DNA of 55,010 nt from Pseudomonas taeanensis MS-3 (GTDB lineage Bacteria > Pseudomonadota > Gammaproteobacteria > Pseudomonadales > Pseudomonadaceae), in NCBI RefSeq assembly GCF_000498575.2, contig NZ_AWSQ01000001.1, positions 1,737,149 to 1,792,158 on the forward strand, read 5' to 3'. Made by a program: the position numbers and the translations under genes. This document shows positions 11,527 through 24,882 of the stretch, piece after piece. Numbering within the stretch: the stretch's first letter is position 1; every line of letters starts with the position of its first letter. The notes below the pieces were generated by a model that saw only the letters and a program-made list of their open reading frames with translations, was not told the origin of the DNA and did no database searches.

Positions 11527-13200
11527 TCAGGCTTGAGCGCTGCCGACCATCTGCCTGGCATGCGCCAGGGATTCCTCGGTCAGGTCGACGCCACCAAGCA
11601 TGCGGGCGATCTCTTCGACACGCTGCCCGCTGTCCAGCTTGCTCACAGCGGTGCGGGTGGCGTCACTGCCGCGCAGCTTGTGCACGAATAGGTGCTGATG
11701 ACCCTGAGCGGCGACCTGCGGCAAGTGGGTCACGGTCAATACCTGGCCGCGATCGCCGAGGCGGCGCAGCAGTTGGCCGACCACTTCGGCGGTCGGGCCG
11801 CCAATGCCGACATCGACCTCGTCGAACACCAGCGTCGGCACGCGTGAAGTCTGTGCGGTGATTACCTGTATCGCCAGGCTGATGCGCGACAACTCGCCGC
11901 CAGAGGCGACCTTGGCCAGGGTTTTCAGCGGCTGGCCGGGGTTGGCACTGACCAGAAACTCCAGTTGCTCCAGGCCGTTGGGGTGCGGCTCGCTGCTGTT
12001 GTTCGGACTTAGCTTGATACTGAAACGTCCGCCGGGCATGCCCAGGCTTTGCATTTCCTGCTCCACCGCGGTGGCGAGCGTGTTTGCGGCCGCGTTGCGC
12101 AGGGTGCTCAGTTCGCTGGCTTTTTTCTGGTAGTGGCGGGCAAAGGACGTCAACTCGTCGCTCAGGCGATCGACCGCCTGGTCGTCGGCATTGAGGCTTT
12201 CCAGCTCCTCGAACAGTTGCTGTTGCATGGCCGTCAATTCGTTCGGCTGGGTGCGGTGCTTGCGGGCCAGGGTGTAGATCGCGTCCAGGCGTTCTTCCAT
12301 TTGCTGAAGGCGTTCGGGGTCAGCGTCGAAGTGGTCGAGAAAGCGGTTGAGTTCGCCGACGGCTTCTTCGACCTGGATCTGGGCGCTGGCCAGCAGATTG
12401 GTCGCCTCGCTCAAGGCGCCGGGTTGGCCCTGAAAGGCACCCAGGCGGTTGAGGCTGCCGGTCAGGGCGGAGAGCACGTTGCCGGCATCGTTTTCGCTGC
12501 ATTGCTCGATGACCAGGCGGCAGGCGCTGAGCAGGCTTTCGGCGTTGGTCAGGTTCTTGTGTTCCTGTTCCAGCTGTTCCAGTTCGTTTTCACCGAGCGC
12601 CAGGTTGTCGAGCTCTTCGAGTTGATAGCTGAGCAACTGGTGACGGGCGCGCTGCTCGTCGCCTTGGCTGGATAGGCGCTCAAGTTCGCTCTTGGTCTGC
12701 TTCCATCGTTGTGCGGCGAGTTGTACCTGGCGCGACAGCTCCTGGCTGCCGGCGTACTCGTCGAGCAAGCGGCGGTGGGTTTCGGCTTTCAGCAGGGACT
12801 GGTGTTCGTGCTGGCTGTGAATGTCGATCAGCAGTTCGCCGAGGGCTTTGAGGTCGCCCTGAGGGCAGGGTGAGCCGTTGATGTAGCCGCGTGAGCGGCC
12901 TTCGGCGGTGATCACACGGCGGAGGATGCACGGGCCGTCCTGCTCCAGGTCGCGCTCGGCCAGCCAGGCGCGTGCTTCGGGAATATCGCTCAGGTCGAAG
13001 CTGGCTAAAATGTCCGCTTTGTCGGCGCCGGGGCGCACCACGCCGCTGTCCGCTCGGTCGCCCAGAGTCAGGCCAAGGGCATCGAGCATGATCGATTTGC
13101 CCGCGCCGGTTTCGCCGCTGATCACGCTCATGCCGCGATCCAGTTCGAGGTCCAGGTGTTCAACGATGGCGTAGTTGTGTACGGACAGGTGTACCAGCAT
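11527..13200 (-). CDS. recN: DNA repair protein RecN
   Basis: A 557-residue SMC-like ATPase that acts in recombinational repair of double-strand breaks. The N-terminal ABC half has Walker A GETGAGKS at about residue 30. The middle is a long coiled coil (repeated Glu/Leu/Gln heptads). The C-terminal half has the ABC signature [11 protein letters not shown] and Walker [12 protein letters not shown]. The start is placed at ATG 13200, giving the family N-terminus [13 protein letters not shown]; five extra codons are open upstream. A LexA-type box lies 25 bases upstream, consistent with SOS induction. Confidence 0.96.
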   Translation of the reverse strand: MLVHLSVHNYAIVEHLDLELDRGMSVISGETGAGKSIMLDALGLTLGDRADSGVVRPGADKADILASFDLSDIPEARAWLAERDLEQDGPCILRRVITAEGRSRGYINGSPCPQGDLKALGELLIDIHSQHEHQSLLKAETHRRLLDEYAGSQELSRQVQLAAQRWKQTKSELERLSSQGDEQRARHQLLSYQLEELDNLALGENELEQLEQEHKNLTNAESLLSACRLVIEQCSENDAGNVLSALTGSLNRLGAFQGQPGALSEATNLLASAQIQVEEAVGELNRFLDHFDADPERLQQMEERLDAIYTLARKHRTQPNELTAMQQQLFEELESLNADDQAVDRLSDELTSFARHYQKKASELSTLRNAAANTLATAVEQEMQSLGMPGGRFSIKLSPNNSSEPHPNGLEQLEFLVSANPGQPLKTLAKVASGGELSRISLAIQVITAQTSRVPTLVFDEVDVGIGGPTAEVVGQLLRRLGDRGQVLTVTHLPQVAAQGHQHLFVHKLRGSDATRTAVSKLDSGQRVEEIARMLGGVDLTEESLAHARQMVGSAQA

Positions 13201-13224
13201 GGCGAGGCCTCCCAAGCCTAAAGT

Positions 13225-13240
13225 CTGGTTATTTATACAG
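13225..13240 (-). promoter_or_regulatory. LexA (SOS) box of recN
   Basis: On the recN strand the sequence reads CTGTATAAATAACCAG, which matches the CTGT-N8-ACAG consensus at seven of eight core positions. It contains a TATAAAT -10-like element, so LexA binding would block the recN promoter directly. It lies 25 bases upstream of the recN start. Confidence 0.8.
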
Positions 13241-13272
13241 TGTTTATTTGTGGGCTGACAATCCTCTGTGTG

Positions 13273-13303
13273 CCCTTGAAGCGAGAGAATTTGACCCCAT
13301 ATA
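13273..13303 (+). promoter_or_regulatory. sigma-32 heat-shock promoter of grpE
   Basis: CCCTTGAA (13273-13280) and CCCCATATA (13295-13303) are separated by 14 bases. This is a near-perfect sigma-32 (RpoH) promoter, whose consensus is CTTGAA and CCCCATNT. It stands about 50 bases upstream of the grpE start and should drive grpE, possibly with dnaK and dnaJ. Confidence 0.88.
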
Positions 13304-13355
13304 GGCGGCAGGCACGTGAGTTGAGGCTCGCGTCGAATTTTTAGAGGAGAAACGC

Positions 13356-13925
13356 ATGGCTGACGAACAGAACCAAGATACCCAGCTTCCAGACGTTGTT
13401 GCAGAGGCCGAAGCGGCCGGCGGCGATGAGATGGACGCGCGCATCCAGGTGCTGGAGGAGGAGTTGGCTGCTGCGCAGGATCACACGCTGCGTATGGCGG
13501 CTGATTTGCAGAACGTGCGCCGTCGCGCCGAGCACGACGTGGAGAAGGCGCACAAGTTCGCCCTGGAAAAATTCGCCAGCGACTTGCTGCCGGTGGTCGA
13601 CAGTCTGGAGCGCGGCCTCGAGCTGTCGAGCCCGGACGATACGTCGATCCAGGCGGTGCGTGAGGGCATGGAACTGACCCTCAAGTTGTTCCAGGACACT
13701 CTCAAGCGCTATCAGGTCGAGGCCGTTGATCCGCATGGCGCGCCATTCGATCCTGAGCACCATCAGGCCATGGCCATGCAGGAAAGCGCCGAGGTTGAGC
13801 CGAACAGCGTGCTCAAGGTGTTCCAGAAGGGCTACTTGCTCAATGGTCGCCTGTTGCGTCCGGCCATGGTCGTGGTGAGCAAGGCGCCGGCCGCAGCGTC
13901 GCCATCGATCGATGAGCAGGCTTGA
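13356..13925 (+). CDS. grpE: nucleotide exchange factor GrpE
   Basis: A 189-residue co-chaperone that speeds ADP release from DnaK. After an acidic, low-complexity N-terminus come the long helix ([24 protein letters not shown]) and the C-terminal beta-wing with the family signature ending [10 protein letters not shown] and [25 protein letters not shown] sequence. A GAGGAG Shine-Dalgarno precedes the ATG, with a sigma-32 promoter further upstream. It leads the grpE-dnaK-dnaJ cluster. Confidence 0.97.
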   Translation: MADEQNQDTQLPDVVAEAEAAGGDEMDARIQVLEEELAAAQDHTLRMAADLQNVRRRAEHDVEKAHKFALEKFASDLLPVVDSLERGLELSSPDDTSIQAVREGMELTLKLFQDTLKRYQVEAVDPHGAPFDPEHHQAMAMQESAEVEPNSVLKVFQKGYLLNGRLLRPAMVVVSKAPAAASPSIDEQA

Positions 13926-14024
13926 AATCCGCCGCGCCGACCCCATTTATGAGTCAAGCGTTTTAGAGCTACCGCGACTGACACAGCGCAGCGCCGGGAA
14001 TATTAAAGTTTCAGGAGAGTGAAC

Positions 14025-15941
14025 ATGGGCAAGATTATCGGTATTGACCTGGGGACCACCAACTCGTGCGTCTCCATTCTGGAAAACGGCAACGTCAAGG
14101 TTATTGAGAACGCTGAAGGCGCGCGCACTACGCCGTCGATCATTGCCTATGCCAACGACGGTGAGATTCTGGTGGGGCAGTCGGCCAAGCGTCAGGCTGT
14201 GACCAATCCGCACAACACCCTGTATGCGGTGAAGCGTTTGATCGGTCGCCGCTTCGACGAAGACGTCGTGCAGAAAGACATCCAGATGGTTCCGTACAAG
14301 ATCGTCAAAGCGGACAACAGCGATGCCTGGGTTGAGGTTAACGGCCAGAAGATGGCGCCTCCGCAGATTTCCGCTGAAATTCTGAAGAAAATGAAGAAAA
14401 CCGCCGAAGACTATCTCGGCGAGCCGGTAACCGAGGCGGTCATCACCGTTCCGGCCTACTTCAACGACAGCCAGCGTCAGGCCACCAAGGATGCCGGTCG
14501 TATCGCCGGTCTGGACGTTAAGCGGATCATCAACGAGCCGACTGCAGCGGCCTTGGCTTACGGCATGGACAAGGCCAAGGGCGACCACACCGTGATCGTC
14601 TATGACCTGGGAGGCGGTACTTTCGATATCTCGGTGATCGAAATCGCCGAAGTCGATGGTGAGCACCAGTTCGAAGTGTTGGCGACCAACGGCGACACCT
14701 TCCTCGGTGGTGAGGACTTCGATATCCGCCTGATCGATTACCTGGTCGACGAGTTCAAGAAAGAAAGCGGCATGAACCTCAAGGGTGACCCGCTGGCCAT
14801 GCAGCGCCTGAAAGAGGCTGCTGAAAAAGCCAAGATCGAGCTGTCTTCCAGTCAGCAGACCGATGTCAACCTGCCCTACATCACTGCTGACGCCACCGGG
14901 CCGAAGCACTTGAACGTGAAGATTTCGCGCGCCAAGTTGGAGTCGCTGGTTGAAGATCTGGTGCAGCGCACTATCGAGCCGTGCCGTATCGCCTTGAAAG
15001 ACGCAGGCGTCGATGTCGGTTCGATCCACGACGTGATCCTGGTCGGTGGTCAGACCCGCATGCCGCTGGTGCAGAAGCTGGTAACCGAGTTCTTCGGCAA
15101 GGAAGCGCGCAAGGACGTCAACCCGGATGAGGCCGTGGCCATGGGCGCCGCCATTCAGGGCGCGGTACTGGCCGGTGACGTCAAGGACGTGTTGCTGCTC
15201 GACGTATCGCCGCTGACCCTGGGTATCGAAACCATGGGTGGTGTGATGACTGCGCTGATCGAGAAGAACACCACCATCCCGACCAAGAAGTCTCAGGTGT
15301 TCTCCACCGCCGACGACAATCAGTCGGCCGTGACCATCCATGTACTGCAGGGTGAGCGCAAGCAGGCGTCGCAGAATAAGTCGCTGGGCAAGTTCGACCT
15401 GGCCGAGATCCCGCCGGCGCCACGTGGGGTGCCGCAGATCGAAGTGACCTTCGACATCGACGCCAACGGCATCCTGCATGTTGGTGCGAAAGACAAGGCG
15501 ACCGGCAAGACTCAGTCCATCGTGATCAAGGCCAACTCCGGTCTGTCCGAGGAAGAGATCGAGCAGATGGTTCGCGATGCCGAGGCCAATGCCGAGGAGG
15601 ATCGCAAGTTCGAAGAGCTGGCGACCGCGCGCAATCAGGGCGACCAACTGGTGCATGCGACTCGCAAGATGCTCACCGAGGCGGGTGACAAGGCTACTGC
15701 GGACGAGAAAGCGGCTATTGAGAAAATTCTCGGCGAACTCGAAGTTGCAGTGAAGGGCGACGATAAGGAGGCTATCGAGGCGAAGATGGCAGCCCTGTCC
15801 GAGGCGACCACGCCGCTGGCGCAGAAGATGTACGCCGAGCAGCCGCAGCCAGAAGCTGCCGCTCAAGGTGCTGGCGACGGCAGCGGCTCAGCCGATGACG
15901 TGGTCGATGCCGAGTTTGAAGAGGTCAAGGAAAACAAGTAA
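14025..15941 (+). CDS. dnaK: chaperone DnaK (Hsp70)
   Basis: A 638-residue Hsp70. The N-terminal ATPase domain (about residues 1-380) has the phosphate loop [11 protein letters not shown], the catalytic region AVKRLIGRR and [14 protein letters not shown]. The interdomain linker [10 protein letters not shown] precedes the beta-sandwich substrate domain, and the helical lid ends in an acidic tail with the typical terminal EEVKENK. The ATG at 14025 is preceded by AGGAGAG with ideal spacing; a GTG two codons upstream would overlap the Shine-Dalgarno. It is transcribed with grpE (99-base gap). Confidence 0.98.
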   Translation: MGKIIGIDLGTTNSCVSILENGNVKVIENAEGARTTPSIIAYANDGEILVGQSAKRQAVTNPHNTLYAVKRLIGRRFDEDVVQKDIQMVPYKIVKADNSDAWVEVNGQKMAPPQISAEILKKMKKTAEDYLGEPVTEAVITVPAYFNDSQRQATKDAGRIAGLDVKRIINEPTAAALAYGMDKAKGDHTVIVYDLGGGTFDISVIEIAEVDGEHQFEVLATNGDTFLGGEDFDIRLIDYLVDEFKKESGMNLKGDPLAMQRLKEAAEKAKIELSSSQQTDVNLPYITADATGPKHLNVKISRAKLESLVEDLVQRTIEPCRIALKDAGVDVGSIHDVILVGGQTRMPLVQKLVTEFFGKEARKDVNPDEAVAMGAAIQGAVLAGDVKDVLLLDVSPLTLGIETMGGVMTALIEKNTTIPTKKSQVFSTADDNQSAVTIHVLQGERKQASQNKSLGKFDLAEIPPAPRGVPQIEVTFDIDANGILHVGAKDKATGKTQSIVIKANSGLSEEEIEQMVRDAEANAEEDRKFEELATARNQGDQLVHATRKMLTEAGDKATADEKAAIEKILGELEVAVKGDDKEAIEAKMAALSEATTPLAQKMYAEQPQPEAAAQGAGDGSGSADDVVDAEFEEVKENK

Positions 15942-15953
15942 GCGCAAGCTTGT

Positions 15954-15977
15954 GACCCACAAGGATGTGGGAAATGC
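15954..15977. repeat. palindromic intergenic repeat, copy 1
   Basis: CCCACA-AGGA-TGTGGG followed by AAATGC, within the 172-base dnaK-dnaJ gap. The same 24-base unit, with one difference in the loop, occurs at 45961-45984. An outer GACCC (15954-15958) can also pair with GGGTC (15981-15985). It is not part of either coding region. Confidence 0.7.
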
Positions 15978-16050
15978 AGCGGGTCGCCGGGTGCGACTGC
16001 TGCTTGCCGCTCCATCCGATTGTGGCGTGAGCTGCGCCGGATGATCCGCC

Positions 16051-16072
16051 ACGCGGGAGCTTGCTCCCGCGT
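16051..16072. repeat. REP-like palindrome between dnaK and dnaJ
   Basis: A perfect 10-bp inverted repeat (ACGCGGGAGC / GCTCCCGCGT) with a TT loop, flanked by further partial symmetry (CGCCA/TTGGCG). The core resembles the GCGGGAGC-type repetitive extragenic palindromes common in Pseudomonas. There is no T-tract, so it is not a classical terminator. It could stabilise the dnaK 3' end and reduce dnaJ expression relative to dnaK. Confidence 0.65.
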
Positions 16073-16113
16073 TGGCGTGTCTGGAGTAGATGATTTAAGG
16101 GTGTAGAAAACTA

Positions 16114-17241
16114 ATGTCCAAACGTGATTATTACGAGGTGCTGGGGGTTGAGCGCGGCGTCAGCGAAGCGGAGCTGAAAAAGGCTTACCGGCGCTTGGCG
16201 ATGAAGCATCACCCGGACCGTAATCCCGACGATAAAGCGTCGGAAGACAAGTTCAAAGAGGCCAATGAGGCCTATGAAGTGCTGTCCGATGCGGGTAAGC
16301 GTGCGGCCTATGATCAGTACGGTCATGCCGGCGTCGACCAGAGCATGGGTGGCGGACATCCGGGTGGTGGGGCGAATTTCTCCGATATTTTCGGCGATGT
16401 GTTCAGCGACTTCTTTGGTGGTGCAGCGGGTGGTCGCGGTGGTCGCGGCGGTGCGCAGCGCGGCAGCGATCTGCGTTACACCCTGGAACTGGACCTGGAA
16501 GAGGCAGTGCGCGGCACCACGGTGACCATTCGCGTGCCAACCCTGGTCAACTGTAAGACCTGTGAGGGTTCCGGGGCCAAGAAGGGCACCAGTCCAGTGA
16601 CCTGTACCACCTGTGGAGGTATCGGTCAGGTGCGCATGCAGCAGGGATTCTTCTCGGTGCAGCAGACCTGTCCGCGTTGCCACGGCAACGGCAAGATGAT
16701 CACTGAGCCGTGTGGTTCCTGTCATGGTCATGGTCGGGTTGAGGAGCACAAGACCCTGTCGGTGAAGGTGCCGGCTGGCGTCGATACCGGTGACCGTATC
16801 CGTCTTTCGGGTGAGGGTGAGGCGGGCGCTATGGGTGGTCCTGCTGGCGACCTGTATGTGGTGGTCAGCGTGCGTGAGCATGCGATCTTTCAGCGTGATG
16901 GCAAGCACCTGTACTGCGAGGTGCCGATAAGCTTTGCCGATGCGGCGCTGGGTGGTGAGCTGGAGGTGCCGACGCTGGATGGTCGGGTCAAGCTGAAAAT
17001 CCCTGAGGGCACCCAGACCGGCAAGCTGTTCCGTTTGCGTGGCAAGGGTGTGGCTCCAGTGCGTGGTGGTGGTGCCGGCGATCTGATGTGTCGGGTGGCA
17101 GTAGAGACGCCAGTGCATCTGGATCGGCGTCAGCGTGAGCTGCTCGAAGAGTTTCGTCACTCATTGGCTGTCGACAGCTCGCACTCGCCGAAAGCCAATG
17201 GTTGGTTTGAGGGTGTGAAGCGCTTCTTTGGCGACTTGTAA
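16114..17241 (+). CDS. dnaJ: co-chaperone DnaJ (Hsp40, class A)
   Basis: A 375-residue class A J-protein that stimulates DnaK ATP hydrolysis and delivers substrates. The J domain has HPD at residues 33-35 and is followed by a Gly/Phe-rich region. Four CxxCxGxG zinc motifs follow in order ([32 protein letters not shown]), then the C-terminal substrate-binding domains. All hallmark residues are intact. It lies 172 bases after dnaK, with two palindromic repeats in the gap. Confidence 0.98.
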   Translation: MSKRDYYEVLGVERGVSEAELKKAYRRLAMKHHPDRNPDDKASEDKFKEANEAYEVLSDAGKRAAYDQYGHAGVDQSMGGGHPGGGANFSDIFGDVFSDFFGGAAGGRGGRGGAQRGSDLRYTLELDLEEAVRGTTVTIRVPTLVNCKTCEGSGAKKGTSPVTCTTCGGIGQVRMQQGFFSVQQTCPRCHGNGKMITEPCGSCHGHGRVEEHKTLSVKVPAGVDTGDRIRLSGEGEAGAMGGPAGDLYVVVSVREHAIFQRDGKHLYCEVPISFADAALGGELEVPTLDGRVKLKIPEGTQTGKLFRLRGKGVAPVRGGGAGDLMCRVAVETPVHLDRRQRELLEEFRHSLAVDSSHSPKANGWFEGVKRFFGDL

Positions 17242-18114
<873 letters not shown>

Positions 18115-18190
18115 GCTGCTGTTTGCTGTCGAGCATCTGCGTATTGGTCGCATTTGCGGGTAGACCAAAAAGCCGCTTTTCTGTAAGCTT

Positions 18191-18276
18191 CCCGCTTTAG
18201 TGTGTCCACTAAAAGTTACGCAGAATGAATCAGATAAAAAAGCGGGGTGACGGTCGATACGTCATCCCGCTTTTTT
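18191..18276 (+). promoter_or_regulatory. carAB attenuator-like leader (antiterminator and terminator)
   Basis: The terminator arms are GCGGGGTGACG (18242-18252) and CGTCATCCCGC (18260-18270), with one G-U pair, followed by six T residues. The six A residues before the stem extend the pairing. An upstream CCCGCTTT (18191-18198) is a perfect 8-base complement of AAAGCGGG (18239-18246), the left side of the terminator. The two helices exclude each other, which is the architecture of a transcription attenuator. A simpler alternative is that this is only the dapB terminator. Confidence 0.62.
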
Positions 18277-18326
18277 ACAATCTGCGTTTGCTTCACGATT
18301 TGATCTCCGGAGGTTTTCTTGAGTAA
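18225..18326 (+). CDS. possible carAB leader ORF crossing the terminator
   Basis: A 33-codon open frame starts with ATG at 18225, inside the leader, and reads [15 protein letters not shown] onward through both arms of the terminator. It stops with TAA at 18324-18326, overlapping the TTG start of carA (18319) by 8 bases. The Shine-Dalgarno in front of it is poor. Its position means that a ribosome translating it would melt the terminator hairpin and then be placed at the carA start. I recall reports of pyrimidine-dependent attenuation of carAB in P. aeruginosa. Expression here is inference. Confidence 0.4.
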   Translation: MNQIKKRGDGRYVIPLFYNLRLLHDLISGGFLE

Positions 18327-19467
18327 GCCAGCCCTTAAACCTGCCATCTTGGCTCTTGCTGATGGCAGCATTTTTCGCGGCGAGGCCATCGGTGCCGATG
18401 GCCAAACTATTGGAGAGGTGGTTTTTAACACCGCCATGACCGGCTATCAGGAAATCCTTACCGATCCTTCCTATGCCCAACAAATCGTTACCCTGACCTA
18501 TCCGCATATCGGCAATACCGGCACCACGCCGGAAGATGCCGAGTCCAATCGAGTCTGGGCTGCTGGTCTGATTATTCGTGATCTGCCACTGATCTCCAGT
18601 AACTGGCGCAACAAGCAGCCACTGGATGAATACCTGAAGGCCAACGGTACTGTGGCCATCGCCGGCATCGACACTCGGCGCCTGACCCGCATCCTGCGCG
18701 AGAAGGGGTCGCAGAACGGCTGCATCCTCGCTGGCGACGATGCCACCGAAGAGAAAGCCCTGGAGCTGGCGCGCAGCTTCCCAGGCCTCAAAGGCATGGA
18801 TTTGGCCAAGGTGGTCAGCTGCACCGAGCGTTACGAATGGCGCTCCAGCGTGTGGAACCTCCCGAGCGACAGCCATCCTGAGATTCCGGCCGCAGAGCTG
18901 AAGTACCACGTGGTGGCCTACGACTACGGGGTCAAGTGGAATATCCTGCGCATGCTGGTTGAGCGCGGTTGCCGGCTGACCGTGGTGCCGGCACAAACCC
19001 CGGCGGCCGAGGTGCTGGCCCTGAATCCCGACGGCGTGTTCCTGTCCAACGGCCCGGGCGACCCCGAGCCGTGCGACTACGCGATTCAGGCGATCCAGGA
19101 CGTACTGCAAACCGATGTTCCGGTATTTGGTATCTGTCTGGGTCACCAGCTGCTGGCCCTGGCGTCCGGCGCCAAGACCCTGAAAATGGGCCATGGCCAT
19201 CACGGTGCCAACCACCCGGTGCAGGATCTGGACAGCGGCGTGGTGATGATCACCAGCCAGAACCACGGTTTTGCCGTGGACGAGGCCAGCCTGCCAAACA
19301 ACGTTCGCGCCATTCACAAGTCGCTGTTCGACGGTTCCTTGCAGGGCATTGAGCGTACCGACAAGGCCGCCTTCAGCTTCCAGGGTCACCCTGAAGCCAG
19401 CCCGGGCCCGGCTGACGTCGCACCGCTGTTCGACCGTTTTATCGAAACCATGGCCAAGCGCCGATAA
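18319..19467 (+). CDS. carA: carbamoyl-phosphate synthase small (glutaminase) subunit
   Basis: A 382-residue subunit that hydrolyses glutamine and channels ammonia to CarB. The N-terminal half is the CPSase small-subunit domain. The C-terminal half is a class I glutamine amidotransferase with the nucleophile Cys273 in [13 protein letters not shown] and the His/Glu pair in [11 protein letters not shown]. The start is TTG, preceded by the strong Shine-Dalgarno CCGGAGG 7-8 bases upstream; a TTG start for Pseudomonas carA is established. carB follows after only 36 bases. Confidence 0.97.
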   Translation: MSKPALKPAILALADGSIFRGEAIGADGQTIGEVVFNTAMTGYQEILTDPSYAQQIVTLTYPHIGNTGTTPEDAESNRVWAAGLIIRDLPLISSNWRNKQPLDEYLKANGTVAIAGIDTRRLTRILREKGSQNGCILAGDDATEEKALELARSFPGLKGMDLAKVVSCTERYEWRSSVWNLPSDSHPEIPAAELKYHVVAYDYGVKWNILRMLVERGCRLTVVPAQTPAAEVLALNPDGVFLSNGPGDPEPCDYAIQAIQDVLQTDVPVFGICLGHQLLALASGAKTLKMGHGHHGANHPVQDLDSGVVMITSQNHGFAVDEASLPNNVRAIHKSLFDGSLQGIERTDKAAFSFQGHPEASPGPADVAPLFDRFIETMAKRR

Positions 19468-19503
19468 GCCCGCCGACTGACCCAAGGATTCGAGAGTAAG
19501 AAA

Positions 19504-22721
<3,218 letters not shown>

Positions 22722-22725
<4 letters not shown>

Positions 22726-23198
22726 CTAAATACCCCATGACGGTCCAGGGCGCTCGCGCCCTGGAAGAAGAACTGGCCCATCTGACCAAGGTGGTGCGAC
22801 CCAAGCTGAGCCAGGACATCGGTACTGCGCGCGAGCTGGGTGATCTCAAGGAAAACGCCGAATACCACGCTGCGCGCGAACAGCAAGGTATGGTCGAGGC
22901 GCGCGTGCGCGATATCGAAGGTCGTCTGCAGAATGCGGTGGTCATTGATGTGACCAGCATTGCGCACACGGGCAAGGTGATCTTTGGCACGACAGTTGAG
23001 ATCGCCAACGTCGATACTGACGAAAGCGTGACCTACCAGATCGTCGGTGAGGACGAGGCGGAGATTAAACTCGGTAAGATTTCAGTTGGCTCGCCTATTG
23101 CTCGCGCCCTCATCGGTAAGCAAGAGGGTGATGTGGTGACGGTAAAGACCCCGAGCGGTACGGTCGAGTACGAGATTGTCGAGGTCCGTCATATCTAA
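22722..23198 (+). CDS. greA: transcription elongation factor GreA
   Basis: A 158-residue factor that enters the RNA polymerase secondary channel and stimulates cleavage of backtracked RNA. The N-terminal coiled coil carries the tip residues Asp41 and Glu44 in [16 protein letters not shown]. The C-terminal FKBP-like domain ends in [16 protein letters not shown] and VEYEIVEV. The ATG overlaps the carB stop codon by 4 bases, implying translational coupling to carB, a conserved arrangement in Pseudomonas. Confidence 0.97.
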
Positions 23199-23607
23199 TC
23201 CCGCGGCACTGGGTGCTGGGGGCATCAGCTGGCTGCTGGCTCAGACGTTCTGGGTTGGTGGCCTCTGGTTGCTGCATTTCGTGATGCTGCCGGCTTTGGC
23301 CAAGCTGGGTCTGGCACCCTTGCTGGTTGAGGAGGTCGCTGACGCGCTCACGCCCCTGCTGATTGGCTTGGCGGCTGTGTGCGCTGCTTTGCAGGTGGTG
23401 GTGTTGGTGCGGGCTGAGCGTATAGCCAGTCTGTGGCGCGATATGCGTGGCCAGCTGTTGCTCTGTGTGCTGCTCATGGCAGCTGGATATTTCGCGGTGC
23501 GCCAGTGGTGGCCGGATGCGCGGCCCTGGTTGCTGTTCAGCTACCTGGTGTTGGCGTTCTGCGGCTTGCTGTTGGTATTGCAGCCCGTACCTGCACGGCG
23601 CAGTTAA
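23176..23607 (+). CDS. DUF4149-type inner-membrane protein
   Basis: A 143-residue hydrophobic protein with about four predicted membrane helices and short loops; the beginning [30 protein letters not shown] is typical of the DUF4149 family. Function is unknown. The start is uncertain: I use the TTG at 23176, which overlaps the end of greA by 23 bases; no ATG gives a full first helix. Position directly after greA matches the homologous locus in P. aeruginosa. It is probably co-transcribed with carB-greA. Confidence 0.7.
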   Translation: MSRSVISNPAALGAGGISWLLAQTFWVGGLWLLHFVMLPALAKLGLAPLLVEEVADALTPLLIGLAAVCAALQVVVLVRAERIASLWRDMRGQLLLCVLLMAAGYFAVRQWWPDARPWLLFSYLVLAFCGLLLVLQPVPARRS

Positions 23608-23652
23608 GCGGTGTAGCTAGGCTGGAGGCGTGTAAGCTTCCAGCCTGCTGTG

Positions 23653-23680
23653 AATATCAGCCGTGAGCGCGGCTGATATT
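23653..23680. terminator. hairpin spanning the yhbY stop codon
   Basis: A perfect 10-bp stem AATATCAGCC/GGCTGATATT with an 8-base loop covers the last codons and the stop of yhbY. A second inverted repeat (GGCTGGA/TCCAGCC, 23619-23645) lies next to it in the gap between the convergent genes. T-tracts are poor, so termination is possible but not certain. Confidence 0.4.
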
Positions 23681-23968
23681 GGACAGGTTTTTGTTCGGCT
23701 TGGGGTTCTTGCGGTAGATCAAGGCCATTTTGCCGATTACCTGTACCAGCTCCCCTTTGCCGGCTTTGCACAGCTCGTCGATGGTGGCGAGACGGTCGGC
23801 GCGCTCAACAATGCGCAGCTGCACCTTGATCAGCTCGTGATCATTCAGCGCGCGCTCCAGCTCGGCCAGTACGCCTTCGGTCAAACCATTGTCTGCCACG
23901 ATCAATACTGGCTTTAGGTGGTGGCCGATAGATTTGAATTGTTTCTTCTGCTCCTGAGTGAGCGGCAT
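23657..23968 (-). CDS. yhbY: CRM-domain ribosome-associated RNA-binding protein YhbY
   Basis: A 103-residue single CRS1-YhbY (CRM) domain protein. It shows LKPVLIVADNGLTEGVLAELERALNDHELIKVQL and the GxxG-like AGKGELVQVIGKMALIYRKNPK motif of the KH-related fold. E. coli YhbY associates with pre-50S ribosomal subunits. It is divergent from rlmE, another 50S-related gene, which fits a role in large-subunit maturation. The basic C-terminus (NPKPNKNLSNIS) may add RNA contacts. Confidence 0.93.
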   Translation of the reverse strand: MPLTQEQKKQFKSIGHHLKPVLIVADNGLTEGVLAELERALNDHELIKVQLRIVERADRLATIDELCKAGKGELVQVIGKMALIYRKNPKPNKNLSNISRAHG

Positions 23969-24069
23969 AATCTGAACCCTGCGTCTGGTCTGGTAAAAAC
24001 GGCGATCAGTTTACCCGAGCGTCTTCGGGGCCGCCCAGATATTCACACATTGCTAATTTGAGGTGCCAC

Positions 24070-24693
24070 TTGGCCCGTTCCAAAACAAGCCTGCGGTGGC
24101 TGAAAGAACACTTCGATGACCCCTACGTCAAAATGGCGCAAAAGGACGGTTATCGATCGCGAGCGAGCTACAAGCTGCTGGAAATTCAGGAGCGCGATCG
24201 CATCCTTCGCCCGGGCATGATCGTGGTCGATCTGGGCGCCGCGCCGGGCGGCTGGTCGCAAGTGACCAGTCGGGTGATTGGTGACAAGGGTACTTTGATC
24301 GCCTCGGATATTCTGGAGATGGACAGCATCCCTGACGTTACCTTCATTCAAGGTGACTTTACCGAGGATGCGGTGTTTACCCAGATACTTGAATCGATTG
24401 GCAAAAAGCCGGTAGACCTTGTGATTTCCGATATGGCCCCCAATATGAGTGGAGTAAGGGCTACCGATCAGGCGCGCGCCATGTATTTGTGCGAGTTGGC
24501 GTTGGATCTGGCCGGGCGCGTGTTATGCCCGGGTGGTGACTTTTTGATCAAGATTTTCCAGGGCGAAGGTTTTGATCTGTACCACAAGCAGGTCCGCGGG
24601 ATGTTCGACAAAGTGCAGATGCGCAAGCCACTGTCATCGCGTGATCGTTCGCGTGAGCAGTATCTGCTCGGGCGTGGTTTTCGCGGCTTATAG
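24070..24693 (+). CDS. rlmE: 23S rRNA 2'-O-methyltransferase RlmE (FtsJ/RrmJ)
   Basis: A 207-residue S-adenosylmethionine-dependent enzyme that methylates the 2'-hydroxyl of U2552 in the 23S A-loop. It has the Rossmann motif [14 protein letters not shown], Lys35 of the catalytic K-D-K-E tetrad in [10 protein letters not shown], the acidic residue in [11 protein letters not shown], and the second Lys in [10 protein letters not shown] chose the TTG at 24070, which gives the family N-terminus (M)ARSKTS and follows GAGGTG at good spacing. It precedes ftsH as in E. coli and Pseudomonas. Confidence 0.95.
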   Translation: MARSKTSLRWLKEHFDDPYVKMAQKDGYRSRASYKLLEIQERDRILRPGMIVVDLGAAPGGWSQVTSRVIGDKGTLIASDILEMDSIPDVTFIQGDFTEDAVFTQILESIGKKPVDLVISDMAPNMSGVRATDQARAMYLCELALDLAGRVLCPGGDFLIKIFQGEGFDLYHKQVRGMFDKVQMRKPLSSRDRSREQYLLGRGFRGL

Positions 24694-24882
24694 ATTCGAT
24701 GCAACCAAGGGCTGGCTCGCCAGTCCAACGTGAAGTAGAAGAGTCGGCTGGGGCTGCGACTCATAAAGGGTTACAGACGGTGTCTGCCAGGTGCGGACGT
24801 TGTGTAGTAAGTTAGATCGGTACATAACTGGTCGTCATGCGAAGCGCGCTTCGGCACGGGGCCTGCTTCAGAGGGTAGTTAA

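Noticed and set aside
13947..15866. A 639-codon open frame opposite dnaK
   Set aside because: Antisense shadow. Such long frames opposite dnaK are a known artefact of high-GC codon use; no domain or start signal supports it.
18115..18190. An ArgR box or sigma-70 promoter for carA
   Set aside because: TGTCGA and GGTCGC stretches resemble parts of the ArgR consensus, but spacing does not fit, and no -35/-10 pair with good spacing was found.
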